From the NCBI GenBank assembly GCA_038199755.1, contig JBBPYR010000254.1, positions 1 to 26,800 on the forward strand: a stretch of DNA of 26,800 bases. Reading direction: 5' to 3'. Source of the stretch: JBBPYR01 sp038199755. GTDB lineage: Bacteria; Chloroflexota; Ktedonobacteria; Ktedonobacterales; Ktedonobacteraceae. Under the pieces are notes generated by a model. The model was not told the DNA's origin, ran no database searches, and worked only from the letters and a program-made list of their open reading frames with translations. How positions within the stretch are numbered: the first letter of the stretch is position 1; the number at the start of each line of letters is the position of its first letter. The position numbers and the translations under genes are program-made. Shown here piece by piece: positions 8,374-16,355 of the stretch.

Positions 8374-8823
8374 AAGTATAATTCTCCCGCTGAAGAATGT
8401 ATCACTCCCTTAATAGGAGGAAATGAGGCATCTCCCGGATAATCGAATAATAGGCATTGGTATTTGATCCATAAGAGCATTTAAGAGTAAAGAGAAGGCA
8501 GAGCATTGAACTCTTTATCCCATATAAAGTGTACTATAAAAATTGTATTTGTCAAATATAAATATATAAATATAAAAAATTGTATTTGTTGATATTGATG
8601 AACAGAGGTATTTTCCATCTCAAAGGATGAAGAGTATATATTGATGAAGCAGAATAGGTGTGATCTGTAGTATGTATGGTCCCTACATGATCAATTATAT
8701 GTGCCGATAGAAAAGATTAGTATCCTATATCGAAAGATTGGATAACTTAAAACTTTTCTTCGCTGGACGAACAGAACGCGCAAATCGGGTTCTAACGTCT
8801 GGCTGCTTTTAGAGGTGCATACT
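8374..8823. other. AT-rich divergent intergenic region
   Basis: About 450 bases between the ice-binding-like gene (minus) and the DUF4832 gene (plus). No credible open frame. It includes a strongly AT-rich core (8520-8600) with a near-direct repeat, TATAAAAATTGTATTTGT at 8535-8552 and again at 8571-8589 with one extra A, next to the likely minus-strand promoter. Confidence 0.7.
8528..8555 (-). promoter_or_regulatory. Candidate promoter of the ice-binding protein/sortase operon
   Basis: On the minus strand, a perfect -35 TTGACA (8555-8550) is followed after 16 bases by TACACT (8533-8528), matching the -10 consensus at 4 of 6 positions. Transcription would start near 8521, leaving a leader of about 150 bases. 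Sequence match only. Confidence 0.45.
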
Positions 8824-10266
8824 ATGAAGCAACGACTTAACAAACATAAGCGTCGCATCGTCCAAGTAATGTTGAGTATAACCATTGTTACTTTGCTTGT
8901 CTCTAGCATTATTCTCTCGGTACAGGTATTTGCCAAAAATCCAAAGCAGAAGGTAAATCCCCTTCAGAGGTATCATACCGTCTCGCCAGCTACGAGCAGT
9001 GATGTGCTGCTAAACCCTGGCAAAGGCTGGGTACTCTATGGCTCTCCCTCCAAGCAGAGCGCAGCAACGCTTGCAGCTGCAACCGTTGGCTATGATCGCT
9101 ATGATTGGTCTCAAATAGAGCCAAAAGAGGGTCAATACAACTGGTCCATGATCGATTATGATTTGAATGCCTGGGCCACGGCGGGCAAGCAGTTCGCCTT
9201 TGGGGTAATGAATGCCAATAGTTCTGACGGCAACGTCCCATATGTTACACCGCAGTGGGTCTTCGCCGATGGGGCTGCCTCTGTAAAGAGTAGTGCCTAT
9301 GATGATGTGCAAAACATCTCAAGCATCCAATATGTCCCAGTCTGGAATGATCCCATTTTTCTGCAAAAGGTACAGGATTTTGTTACCGCCCTGGCACAGC
9401 GCTACGACAATAATCCACGCATCGCTTTTGTCGATATTCGTTCTTATGGCAACTGGGGTGAGCAGCATGTGTATGGCATCTCTCCATCGGTTGCGCTTAA
9501 CTCAAACGATACTCAGAAGCATATACAGATCTACCAAAACGCCTTCAAGCATACACAACTGATCGTGCCGTGGGGGACATCGAATTATAATACTGCCTAT
9601 AGCTATGCAACAAACAATGGTATTGGTATGCGGCGAGATGGCATTATGGTGGACTCGACGGGTAGTGAACTTACCCGTGCCTATGGTAAGGCCCCAAGTG
9701 TTTACGAGTTCTATGGCAGCTATCAATGGCTGGTTGCTAATGGATATTGGAATGCTAACACATTGACCAGCGATCTAAATATTGGTAAACCTAGCTATAT
9801 CGGGATGGGACAATGGGGCAATGATGCACAGGTTATGCTAGCGAATGAACCCGCGCTCATTAGCCAGCTAGCCAACAAGATGGGATACTACTTTGTGCTG
9901 AGTAGCGCGAAAGTACCTGACACCATTACCAATAATCAAGCCGTCACGGTGAGTATGTCATGGAACAATCAAGGCGTGGCATACCTTAGCAAACAAGCCT
10001 ATGTTGCGGTTGCCGTGCTTGATAGCAACAACAATGTGGTGCAAAAGATCTGGTTTGCTAACTCAAATCCACGCGGGTGGACACCAGGGCAAAAGGTTAC
10101 AGAGACGACAAGCATGGCGTTCAGTGGCGTGCCGTCGGGTACCTATAAACTGGCGGTTGGACTCTTCCAGAGCACCACTGATACTAACCCTTCCTACAAA
10201 ATAGGCAATCAGGGGTTGACGAACAATGGCTGGTATGTGCTCTCAAGTAGCATAGCGGTAGCATAA
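8824..10266 (+). CDS. Secreted glycoside-hydrolase-like protein with DUF4832-type C-terminus
   Basis: A protein of 480 residues. The first 37 form a signal peptide or anchor (basic KQRLNKHKRR, hydrophobic core, VFA-K cleavage site). The middle resembles a TIM-barrel hydrolase: YDRYDWSQIEPKEGQYNW (about 91-107, as in GH42/GH5-like first strands), RYDNNPRIAFVDIRSYGNWGE (about 192-212), and later EFYGSYQW. The C-terminal part of about 140 residues is a beta-sandwich-like DUF4832-type domain ending GTYKLAVGLFQS. Enzyme activity and substrate are not established; a surface or extracellular polysaccharide is likely. ATG 8824 has AGAGG 8 bases upstream; the frame also contains GTG 8815. It is monocistronic, with a strong hairpin 11 bases downstream. 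Confidence 0.85.
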   Translation: MKQRLNKHKRRIVQVMLSITIVTLLVSSIILSVQVFAKNPKQKVNPLQRYHTVSPATSSDVLLNPGKGWVLYGSPSKQSAATLAAATVGYDRYDWSQIEPKEGQYNWSMIDYDLNAWATAGKQFAFGVMNANSSDGNVPYVTPQWVFADGAASVKSSAYDDVQNISSIQYVPVWNDPIFLQKVQDFVTALAQRYDNNPRIAFVDIRSYGNWGEQHVYGISPSVALNSNDTQKHIQIYQNAFKHTQLIVPWGTSNYNTAYSYATNNGIGMRRDGIMVDSTGSELTRAYGKAPSVYEFYGSYQWLVANGYWNANTLTSDLNIGKPSYIGMGQWGNDAQVMLANEPALISQLANKMGYYFVLSSAKVPDTITNNQAVTVSMSWNNQGVAYLSKQAYVAVAVLDSNNNVVQKIWFANSNPRGWTPGQKVTETTSMAFSGVPSGTYKLAVGLFQSTTDTNPSYKIGNQGLTNNGWYVLSSSIAVA

Positions 10267-10277
10267 GTGTTATCCTT

Positions 10278-10345
10278 ATTCGCTAAGAAGAGAGGGACTT
10301 CCAAATACTGTACAGTTTTGGGAAGTCCCTCTCTTCTTAGCGAAT
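10278..10345. terminator. 25-bp perfect hairpin between convergent genes
   Basis: Bases 10278-10302 (ATTCGCTAAGAAGAGAGGG...) are the exact reverse complement of 10321-10345, with an 18-base loop. It lies between the DUF4832 gene and vapC. The right arm includes the stop and last codons of vapC, so it would serve both strands. Neither side has a long U-tract, so the mechanism is uncertain. Confidence 0.8.
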
Positions 10346-10723
10346 GACATGAATAGTGATACCTAATGTCAAACGTTCCCAGACTTTGTCGGTTGTTAAT
10401 ACAGGAAGTTGAAGTCGCATCGCTAGCGCAAGGCATGCCCTATCTCCTAAAGACAGCCCTGCATGTTTTGTAAGCGATCGTAGTAATCCTGCTTGATAAG
10501 CCATTTCTGTGTCGAAAGGAATGACAGTTAAGCTTAGCGCATAAAGTGCGTTTTGAATGGTAGTCTCTGGAGTACCTAGCTCATTCAACTTTGCTACAAC
10601 TTCCGAAAGATTTACTGTGCTTATAGTCGCTGCATCTTTGATAGCTTGAGCGACTTTATCACTTCCCTTTTCTTGTTGAAACAATGCTATGAGAGCTGAG
10701 GCATCTAGTACACAATTCGACAT
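10337..10723 (-). CDS. vapC: VapC-type PIN-domain ribonuclease toxin
   Basis: A 128-residue toxin expected to cleave RNA with bound magnesium and to be held inactive by the adjacent antitoxin. The PIN acidic residues are present: D7 in CVLDASAL, E41 in NLSEVV, D94 in LSLGDRACLALA and D112 in VLTTDKVW. Length is normal for VapC. Its ATG lies one base after the antitoxin stop, so the two are one operon and probably translationally coupled. The RNA target cannot be inferred. The final codons lie in a perfect hairpin shared with the convergent gene. Confidence 0.93.
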   Translation of the reverse strand: MSNCVLDASALIALFQQEKGSDKVAQAIKDAATISTVNLSEVVAKLNELGTPETTIQNALYALSLTVIPFDTEMAYQAGLLRSLTKHAGLSLGDRACLALAMRLQLPVLTTDKVWERLTLGITIHVIR

Positions 10724-10724
10724 C

Positions 10725-10973
10725 TTATTCCTCTATGGCCTCGGCCCGACGTTCAGCGAGTAATTCATCACTGAGCGAACGATGCTGGGGAAGGTAAGGG
10801 CGAAGCAAGTCCTGTGCATATTTAATTGCCTGATCTGGTGTAAAGATACGCAGTGAGCCATCTTCCAAGCGTATAATAAGTTCATCTCCTACATGGAGAC
10901 CGAGTGCCTGACGATACTCAGCTGGTATAACTATTCTACCACCTTCTGTCAATTTTGTCCTGATATCAAGCAT
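10725..10973 (-). CDS. vapB: AbrB/MazE-fold antitoxin (VapB-type)
   Basis: An 82-residue antitoxin. The swapped-hairpin AbrB/SpoVT DNA-binding fold is visible in GGRIVIPAEYRQALGLHVGD (about 11-30) and ELIIRLEDGSLRIFTP (about 31-46). The acidic, helical C-terminal part (about 50-82) is where toxin binding is expected. The ATG has AGAGGTG upstream. It would bind and neutralise the PIN toxin and repress its own promoter; a palindrome just upstream supports autoregulation. Confidence 0.92.
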   Translation of the reverse strand: MLDIRTKLTEGGRIVIPAEYRQALGLHVGDELIIRLEDGSLRIFTPDQAIKYAQDLLRPYLPQHRSLSDELLAERRAEAIEE

Positions 10974-11020
10974 ATGGCACCTCTTTTTATTTTGACATTT
11001 GTATCACCATAGTGACATGA

Positions 11021-11076
11021 GTGTATCATAATGGTACACTACTAGATAGTATACCATGGTTTGCAATAATTGGTAA
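11021..11076 (-). promoter_or_regulatory. Candidate vapBC promoter and operator
   Basis: On the minus strand, TTACCA (11076-11071), 17 bases, then TATACT (11053-11048) fit a sigma-70 type promoter at 4/6 and 5/6 positions. Just after the expected start site lies the near-palindrome GTGTATCATAATGGTACAC (11021-11039, 8 of 9 pairs), well placed for repression by the VapB antitoxin. Inferred from sequence only. Confidence 0.5.
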
Positions 11077-11122
11077 TACTAAAAAGCGTCTTCTTAGTGT
11101 CACATAGACACTACTGGGTAAT

Positions 11123-11160
11123 TTGCTACTGCCCGAACAACATGCTACAATAAGCATGTT
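11123..11160 (+). promoter_or_regulatory. Candidate purine-operon promoter with overlapping palindrome
   Basis: TTGCTA (11123-11128), 17 bases, then TACAAT (11146-11151) is a plausible promoter about 100 bases before purL. The perfect inverted repeat AACATGCT (11139-11146), 6 bases, AGCATGTT (11153-11160) covers the -10 region, where a repressor could block polymerase. The regulator is unknown; the site does not look like the E. coli PurR operator. Confidence 0.45.
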
Positions 11161-11254
11161 CCAAATGATTGAGTTGCTATTTATTTGCCTTTTGGCACTA
11201 TGCAGAAATAGATGCTGAGATGGCTATTGCTGTAGTTTGCCCAGGAAATGAGAC

Positions 11255-14200
11255 GTGACGACACAACTAATAGAAGTACGAGCAGCCTTGCCACGGCTTG
11301 ATGCGCAGGCGCGACAGCTCGCTCGTGAAATATTGCAGCTACCGATGAAGCATTTGCCATCGTTAGCTACTATCGCAGCAAGTGCAGAACCACTTGTTAT
11401 CTCCACAGCACACCTCTACCGTCTTTCAGGAAGTTTTTCCCCTTTTGATACTGCTGGGAAGCAGTTTACTGCATCCTCGCTTATTCAACAATTGCTGGTT
11501 GACCCTGTTGTACAGGTGGCCTCTATACAGTCTGAACAGACTGTTCAATCTTCACCAGAGACACCCACGCCCGCATTACCCGCATCTCACACGGTAGATG
11601 TTTTCTTTCATCCGGGCGTTACGGATACGTTGGCCGAAAGCGTGCTGGCTGGCGCGCGTTTGCTTGGTCACTCTGGCTTGGAGCATGTGGAGACGGGCCA
11701 CCGTTATCTGCTTGATGCACGCCTGAGCAAAGAAGATGTGCATGCGATAGTGCAGGCGTTGTTATACAATCCTGTCATTCAAGACTATCGCGTGCTTGAT
11801 GGCTCCTTGGATGAGACCACTCTAGCACTTTCCAGCGTGAAGGATGAAGAAGAGTCAGCAACAACGGCTCAGGCCGAGGTCGCTGCAAAGCCCGCTGTCT
11901 CTACGCTTGCTCTGACCGCGCTGTCTGATGCACAATTGATGGAGGTGAGCAAGCATGGCTTGCTCTCGCTCAATCTGGACGAGATGCACGTCATCCAACA
12001 GTATTATCGTGAGCAGGGACATGAGCCGACGCAGATGGAGTTGGAGACGCTGGCCCAAACCTGGTCGGAGCACTGCTCGCACAAGACCTTCAAGGCCACG
12101 ATCAACTACCGTGAGGTGGATGAACAGGGCAACGTGCTGCTGGAAGAGACCATCCCTGGTCTGCTCAAACAGTATATCATGCGGGCAACGGAGCAGATAC
12201 GACCGGAATGGTTAGTGTCGGCCTTTAGCGATAACGCGGGTATTGTGCGCTTTACCGAGACGCATGATATCGCCTTTAAGGTAGAGACGCATAATCATCC
12301 CTCGGCCATCGAGCCCTTTGGCGGCGCGAATACTGGTGTGGGTGGTGTGATTCGTGATGTGCTCGGCGTGTCAGCGCAACCTATCGCCTGCACTGATATT
12401 TTATGTTTTGGCCCACAGCATGTGCCGGGTGATGCGCTCCCGGCGGGGGTACTTTCGCCACGTCGCATCGCTAGTGGCGTCGTCAATGGCGTGCGCGATT
12501 ATGGTAACAAGATGGGTGTGCCCACGGTGAATGGGGCCGTGCTCTATCATTCCGGCTATTTGTATAATCCTCTTGTTTTCTGTGGCTGTCTGGGTATTTT
12601 GCCACATGGTAGCCATCCCAATGCCGTCCAGCCGGGAGATATCATTGTGTCCCTCGGTGGACGCACCGGACGTGATGGTATTCATGGTGCTACCTTTTCC
12701 TCTGGTGAGATGAGCAGCGAGATGAACGCACGTGCGGGAACGGCGGTGCAGATCGGTGCTCCGATTACCGAGAAGAAGGTGACGGATGTGGTCATTCAGG
12801 CACGAGACCGTGGCCTGTATCACGCGATTACCGATTGTGGCGCGGGCGGCTTCTCCTCTGCGGTTGGCGAGATGGGAGCTGGAACGGGTGCGCGGGTCGA
12901 ACTGGAGCAGGTACCGCTCAAATATCAGGGCCTGGAGCCCTGGGAAATCTGGCTTTCAGAGGCGCAAGAGCGCATGGTGCTGGCGGTACCGCGAGAACAC
13001 TTGGACGAGTTGTTCGCCCTTTGCGAGATTGAAGAGGTAGAGGCGAGCGTGATTGGCACCTTTACAGACGATGCTCGCCTGACCGTCCTGTACAACGAGC
13101 AACCCTATGCTGAGTTGGATATGGCGTTTTTGCATGACGGTCGCCCTGATCGCACCTTAGAAGCAGTCTGGGTCAGACCTGCCGCTGCTGACAATGTGTC
13201 AGTTAGCGCAAGCAGTCCAGTTGATGATATGACGCCTGTATCTGCCATCCTTGGCACTTCAAGTGTCGTCAATACCACGCACTATGCTCCCACCTTGTTA
13301 GCACTGTTGCGCCATCCCAATATCGCCTCTAAGGAGGCGATTGTGCGCCGCTACGATCACGAGGTGCAAGGGGCAACCGTGCTGAAACCGTTAGTTGGGC
13401 GTGCGGGCAATGGACCAGGGGATGCAGCTGTCTTACAACCCATTCTTGAGGAGTCTGGGCCACCATCGCAGGCAGGCATCGTGCTCTCTAACGGTGTCAA
13501 TCCGCTGTATGGTAACATCGACCCCTATGCGATGGCGGTCAATGCCGTTGATGAGGCACTACGTAATCTTACTGCCGTTGGTGGCGATATCGAACGTACA
13601 TCGTTGCTCGACAATTTTTGTTGGGGCAACCCGACCGATCCACAACAGTTGGGCATGCTGGTGCGTGCTGTCAAGGGTTGTTATGATGCCGCGCTTGGTT
13701 TCAGGACGCCGTTTATTTCTGGGAAAGATAGCCTCAATAACGAATATCGAGCCGAGGGGCAACGCTTGCCTGTGTTGCCTACGCTGGTGGTCTCGGCGGT
13801 TGGTGTGATTGACAATGCGGCACAGACGATTGATATGGCACTGAAGACGCCGGGAAATCTGTTGTATCAGGTAGGCATGACCTATAATGAACTGGCAGGT
13901 TCACACTATGCCGAGGTGATTGATACCGTCTCGTTTGCACGCTTTTTCTCCTCGACAGGTGTGCCCCAGGTGCAGATCGAGCGGGCGCGTCGCATGATGA
14001 AGGCACTGGGCGAGGCGATTCGTCGTGGTTTGGTGCGTTCCTGCCATGACCTGTCCGAGGGTGGCTTGGCGGTTGCGGCGGCGGAGATGTCCCTGGCGGG
14101 TATGCTGGGCGTCTCCCTGGATATTAGTCAGATTCAGTCAGTGAATGCGCCACTCAATCAGGATGCGGTAGAGATTGTGCGCCTCTTTAGTGAGTCGGCT

Positions 14201-14404
14201 TCACGCTTTCTGGTTGAGATCACCCCTGAACAATGGGGTGCGTTTGAGCGGCATATGCGTGTCAGTGGCGTGCAGGACTTGATCTATGTGGGCACGGTGA
14301 CGAACTCACCCAATTTTGTGGTGCGTGATAGCGAGCTAGAACTGATGAGTATTCCTATCGGAGAACTGCAAGAGGCCTGGCAACAAAGTGGGCATGGAGA
14401 ATGA
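11255..14404 (+). CDS. purL: Phosphoribosylformylglycinamidine synthase, PurS-PurL fusion
   Basis: A 1049-residue enzyme that, with PurQ, converts FGAR, ATP and glutamine to FGAM (fourth step of purine synthesis). Residues of about 222-1049 are a clade II-type PurL: TWSEHCSHK (H273, H276), VETHNHPSAIEPFGG (343-357), GRTGRDGIHGATFSS, HEVQGATVLKPLVG and SGKDSLNNEY. The first 215 or so residues carry PurS-like sequence: HTVDVFFHPGVTDTLAES starts at 112 and PVIQDYRVLD ends the unit, with a weaker similar half before it (LVDPVVQ). Free-standing PurL is usually about 730 residues, so PurS is fused here. GTG 11255 has AGGA 8 bases upstream. The stop overlaps the next start (ATGA), which couples synthesis with PurQM. 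Confidence 0.95.
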   Translation: MTTQLIEVRAALPRLDAQARQLAREILQLPMKHLPSLATIAASAEPLVISTAHLYRLSGSFSPFDTAGKQFTASSLIQQLLVDPVVQVASIQSEQTVQSSPETPTPALPASHTVDVFFHPGVTDTLAESVLAGARLLGHSGLEHVETGHRYLLDARLSKEDVHAIVQALLYNPVIQDYRVLDGSLDETTLALSSVKDEEESATTAQAEVAAKPAVSTLALTALSDAQLMEVSKHGLLSLNLDEMHVIQQYYREQGHEPTQMELETLAQTWSEHCSHKTFKATINYREVDEQGNVLLEETIPGLLKQYIMRATEQIRPEWLVSAFSDNAGIVRFTETHDIAFKVETHNHPSAIEPFGGANTGVGGVIRDVLGVSAQPIACTDILCFGPQHVPGDALPAGVLSPRRIASGVVNGVRDYGNKMGVPTVNGAVLYHSGYLYNPLVFCGCLGILPHGSHPNAVQPGDIIVSLGGRTGRDGIHGATFSSGEMSSEMNARAGTAVQIGAPITEKKVTDVVIQARDRGLYHAITDCGAGGFSSAVGEMGAGTGARVELEQVPLKYQGLEPWEIWLSEAQERMVLAVPREHLDELFALCEIEEVEASVIGTFTDDARLTVLYNEQPYAELDMAFLHDGRPDRTLEAVWVRPAAADNVSVSASSPVDDMTPVSAILGTSSVVNTTHYAPTLLALLRHPNIASKEAIVRRYDHEVQGATVLKPLVGRAGNGPGDAAVLQPILEESGPPSQAGIVLSNGVNPLYGNIDPYAMAVNAVDEALRNLTAVGGDIERTSLLDNFCWGNPTDPQQLGMLVRAVKGCYDAALGFRTPFISGKDSLNNEYRAEGQRLPVLPTLVVSAVGVIDNAAQTIDMALKTPGNLLYQVGMTYNELAGSHYAEVIDTVSFARFFSSTGVPQVQIERARRMMKALGEAIRRGLVRSCHDLSEGGLAVAAAEMSLAGMLGVSLDISQIQSVNAPLNQDAVEIVRLFSESASRFLVEITPEQWGAFERHMRVSGVQDLIYVGTVTNSPNFVVRDSELELMSIPIGELQEAWQQSGHGE

Positions 14405-16281
14405 ATATGACGAAACGCGCACTTGTGTTACGTGCTCCTGGCATCAATTGTGATCGCGAAACGGCCCAGGCGTGTCGCTTAGTTGGTTTTGAGACCACAC
14501 TGATGCATATCAATCAATTGATACAGGCACCGGAAAGCTTGCTAGACTATCATTTTTTCGTTCTGCCGGGCGGTTTCTCCTATGGCGATGACCTGGGTGC
14601 GGGCACACTCTTAGCTAAAAATCTGACGATTCACCTGGGTGAGCAGTTGCGTCGCTTTGTTGATGATGGACGGCCTGTGCTGGGCATCTGTAACGGTTTT
14701 CAGGTCTTAGTGCGTGCGGGTCTGTTGCCGGGAATGATTGATGATCACCAGGGGCATGCCAGCCTGACGGATAATGCTTCGGCGCAGTTCGAGTGTCGCT
14801 GGGTGACGCTGGCACCACAAAACAGCAATTGTCTCTTTACACGTGACCTTGAGCGTAGTATTGAACTGCCCGTAGCGCACGGCGAGGGACAATTTGTCTT
14901 TGCAGGCGATCTCAACCAGTTGCAGGAGCAAGGACGTGTGCCTTTGGTCTATGCTGGCAATAATGGCATCCATACTCCCATTGACTATCCCGAAAATCCG
15001 AATGGTTCGCTGGGGAATGTCGCCAGTGTGTGCAATGAGCGTGGGAACGTGTTCGGCTTGATGCCCCATCCTGAACGCTATGTCCATGCTCTGCAACATC
15101 CCCTGCGGCGCGGCACCGCCGAGGGCAAAGGTGATGGCCTACTCCTCTTCAAAAACGCCTACAGCTCCCTCACCGTAGGGGCGCGATTTATCGCCCCCCC
15201 CCTCGCGCCCACTGCGTCCCCCTCAACTGCACCCGAAATCTGGTCTGCATCTACGCCACCCGTAACATCATATGCGGATAGCGGCGTGAATATTGCTGCC
15301 GCCGAGCATGCAAAACAGCTGATGAAAGACGCAGTGCAGGCGGCACAGGGGCCGGAGGTGATCGCGGGCATGGGAGCTTTCGCGGGCGTCTTTCGCCTGA
15401 ATGGTTTGCCGCGTATGATGCATCCCGCGCTCGTCTCTTCAACGGATGGTGTTGGCACCAAGACGTTGATCGCGGCACAATTGAATCGTTTTGACACGAT
15501 AGGCCATGATCTTGTTCACCATTCGGTGAATGATCTGATAACGCAAGGGGCCAAGCCACTTTTCTTTATGGACTATCTCGCGATGGGTAAACTCGATCCG
15601 CTCAAGGCGGCGGCGATTGTACAGAGTGTTGCAAATGCATGTCGTGAGGTGGGTTGTGCCCTGCTAGGTGGTGAGACTGCTGAGATGCCTGATGTGTATC
15701 TGCCTGCTGCCTTTGATCTGGCGGGAACCATCGTCGGTGTGGTAGAGCAAGAAGAGATCATCACAGGCGCGACCATCTGTAGTGGTGATGTGTTGCTGGG
15801 TCTGCCCTCTTCGGGTTTGCATACCAACGGCTATTCACTGGCGCGGCGCGTCTTTGCTCCCTATGCCTTTGATACTGTTTTTCCCGAACTGGGTGAGTCG
15901 CTGGGAGATGCATTGCTACGCCCCCATCGCTGCTATGCACGCGAAATTCGCCTGCTACGTGAATATCTTTCTGACCGGGGCCGCTTTATTAAAGGGATGG
16001 CCCATATTACTGGCGGTGGCTTTGCGGGCAATATCTCGCGCATTCTGCCTGTGGGTTTACAGGCAGTGGTTGAGACGGAACGCTGGCAGGTGCCACCACT
16101 TTTTCAATTGCTGGGGAAACTTGGCAACATCCAACGGAATGAGTTATATAGTGCGTTGAATATGGGTGTGGGGATGGTGCTGGTGCTCTCGCCGAAGAGC
16201 GCACTAGAAGCGCGTAGCCTGTTGCCCGAATTGCTCACTATCGGCTATGTTACCGATGGTGAGGGCGTTGTGTTACACTAA
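14401..16281 (+). CDS. purQM: PurQ-PurM fusion: FGAM synthase glutaminase plus AIR synthetase
   Basis: A 626-residue fusion of two purine enzymes. Residues 1 to about 257 are PurQ, the class I glutamine amidotransferase that feeds ammonia to PurL: LPGGFSYGDDLGAG, nucleophile C97 in GICNGFQ, and H223/E225 in PHPERY. Residues of about 291-626 are PurM, which closes FGAM to AIR using ATP: STDGVGTKTLIA, HHSVNDLITQGAKP, LLGGETAEMPDVY and LPSSGLHTNGYSL. The linker (about 258-290) is Ala/Pro/Ser/Thr-rich and contains VGARFIAPP, encoded by a palindromic repeat. No in-frame ATG lies between the linker and the PurM core, so separate PurM translation is unlikely. ATG 14401 overlaps the purL stop by 4 bases. 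The product joins consecutive steps (FGAR to FGAM to AIR), which may help channel intermediates. Confidence 0.95.
   Translation: MNMTKRALVLRAPGINCDRETAQACRLVGFETTLMHINQLIQAPESLLDYHFFVLPGGFSYGDDLGAGTLLAKNLTIHLGEQLRRFVDDGRPVLGICNGFQVLVRAGLLPGMIDDHQGHASLTDNASAQFECRWVTLAPQNSNCLFTRDLERSIELPVAHGEGQFVFAGDLNQLQEQGRVPLVYAGNNGIHTPIDYPENPNGSLGNVASVCNERGNVFGLMPHPERYVHALQHPLRRGTAEGKGDGLLLFKNAYSSLTVGARFIAPPLAPTASPSTAPEIWSASTPPVTSYADSGVNIAAAEHAKQLMKDAVQAAQGPEVIAGMGAFAGVFRLNGLPRMMHPALVSSTDGVGTKTLIAAQLNRFDTIGHDLVHHSVNDLITQGAKPLFFMDYLAMGKLDPLKAAAIVQSVANACREVGCALLGGETAEMPDVYLPAAFDLAGTIVGVVEQEEIITGATICSGDVLLGLPSSGLHTNGYSLARRVFAPYAFDTVFPELGESLGDALLRPHRCYAREIRLLREYLSDRGRFIKGMAHITGGGFAGNISRILPVGLQAVVETERWQVPPLFQLLGKLGNIQRNELYSALNMGVGMVLVLSPKSALEARSLLPELLTIGYVTDGEGVVLH
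15173..15199 (+). repeat. Palindromic repeat inside purQM (linker copy)
   Basis: CCGTAGGGGCGCGATTTATC followed by GCCCCCC. GGGGCGCGAT pairs with ATCGCCCCCC with one mismatch. Read in frame GTA-GGG-GCG-CGA-TTT-ATC it gives VGARFIAPP, residues 259-267 of the fusion protein. The same DNA and frame occur in purF. Confidence 0.85.
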
Positions 16282-16284
16282 TAT

Positions 16285-16341
16285 GCTGCCTTCCCAGAGG
16301 CATGACTGTCATGAGACAGGACATGCCTCTGGGAAGGCAGC
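16285..16341 (+). promoter_or_regulatory. Long hairpin between purQM and purC
   Basis: GCTGCCTTCCCAGAGGCATG (16285-16304) is an exact inverted match to 16322-16341. The 17-base loop contains a further stem CTGTC/GACAG (16306-16310, 16315-16319). It lies 4 bases after the purM stop and 15 bases before the purC start. There is no U-tract, so it is not a classical terminator; an mRNA-stability, processing or attenuation element is possible. Confidence 0.75.
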
Positions 16342-16355
16342 AATATGAGGCAATC

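Noticed and set aside
12401..12823. Minus-strand frame of 140 codons inside purL
   Set aside because: It is antisense to conserved PurL motifs and matches nothing recognisable.
15241..15360. PurM as a separate gene
   Set aside because: No in-frame ATG and no ribosome binding site before the PurM core, and no stop codon after PurQ; one continuous frame.
16302..16355. Upstream in-frame ATGs as the purC start
   Set aside because: They lie in the hairpin, lack a ribosome binding site, and add residues not expected in SAICAR synthetase; ATG 16356 has GAGG well spaced.
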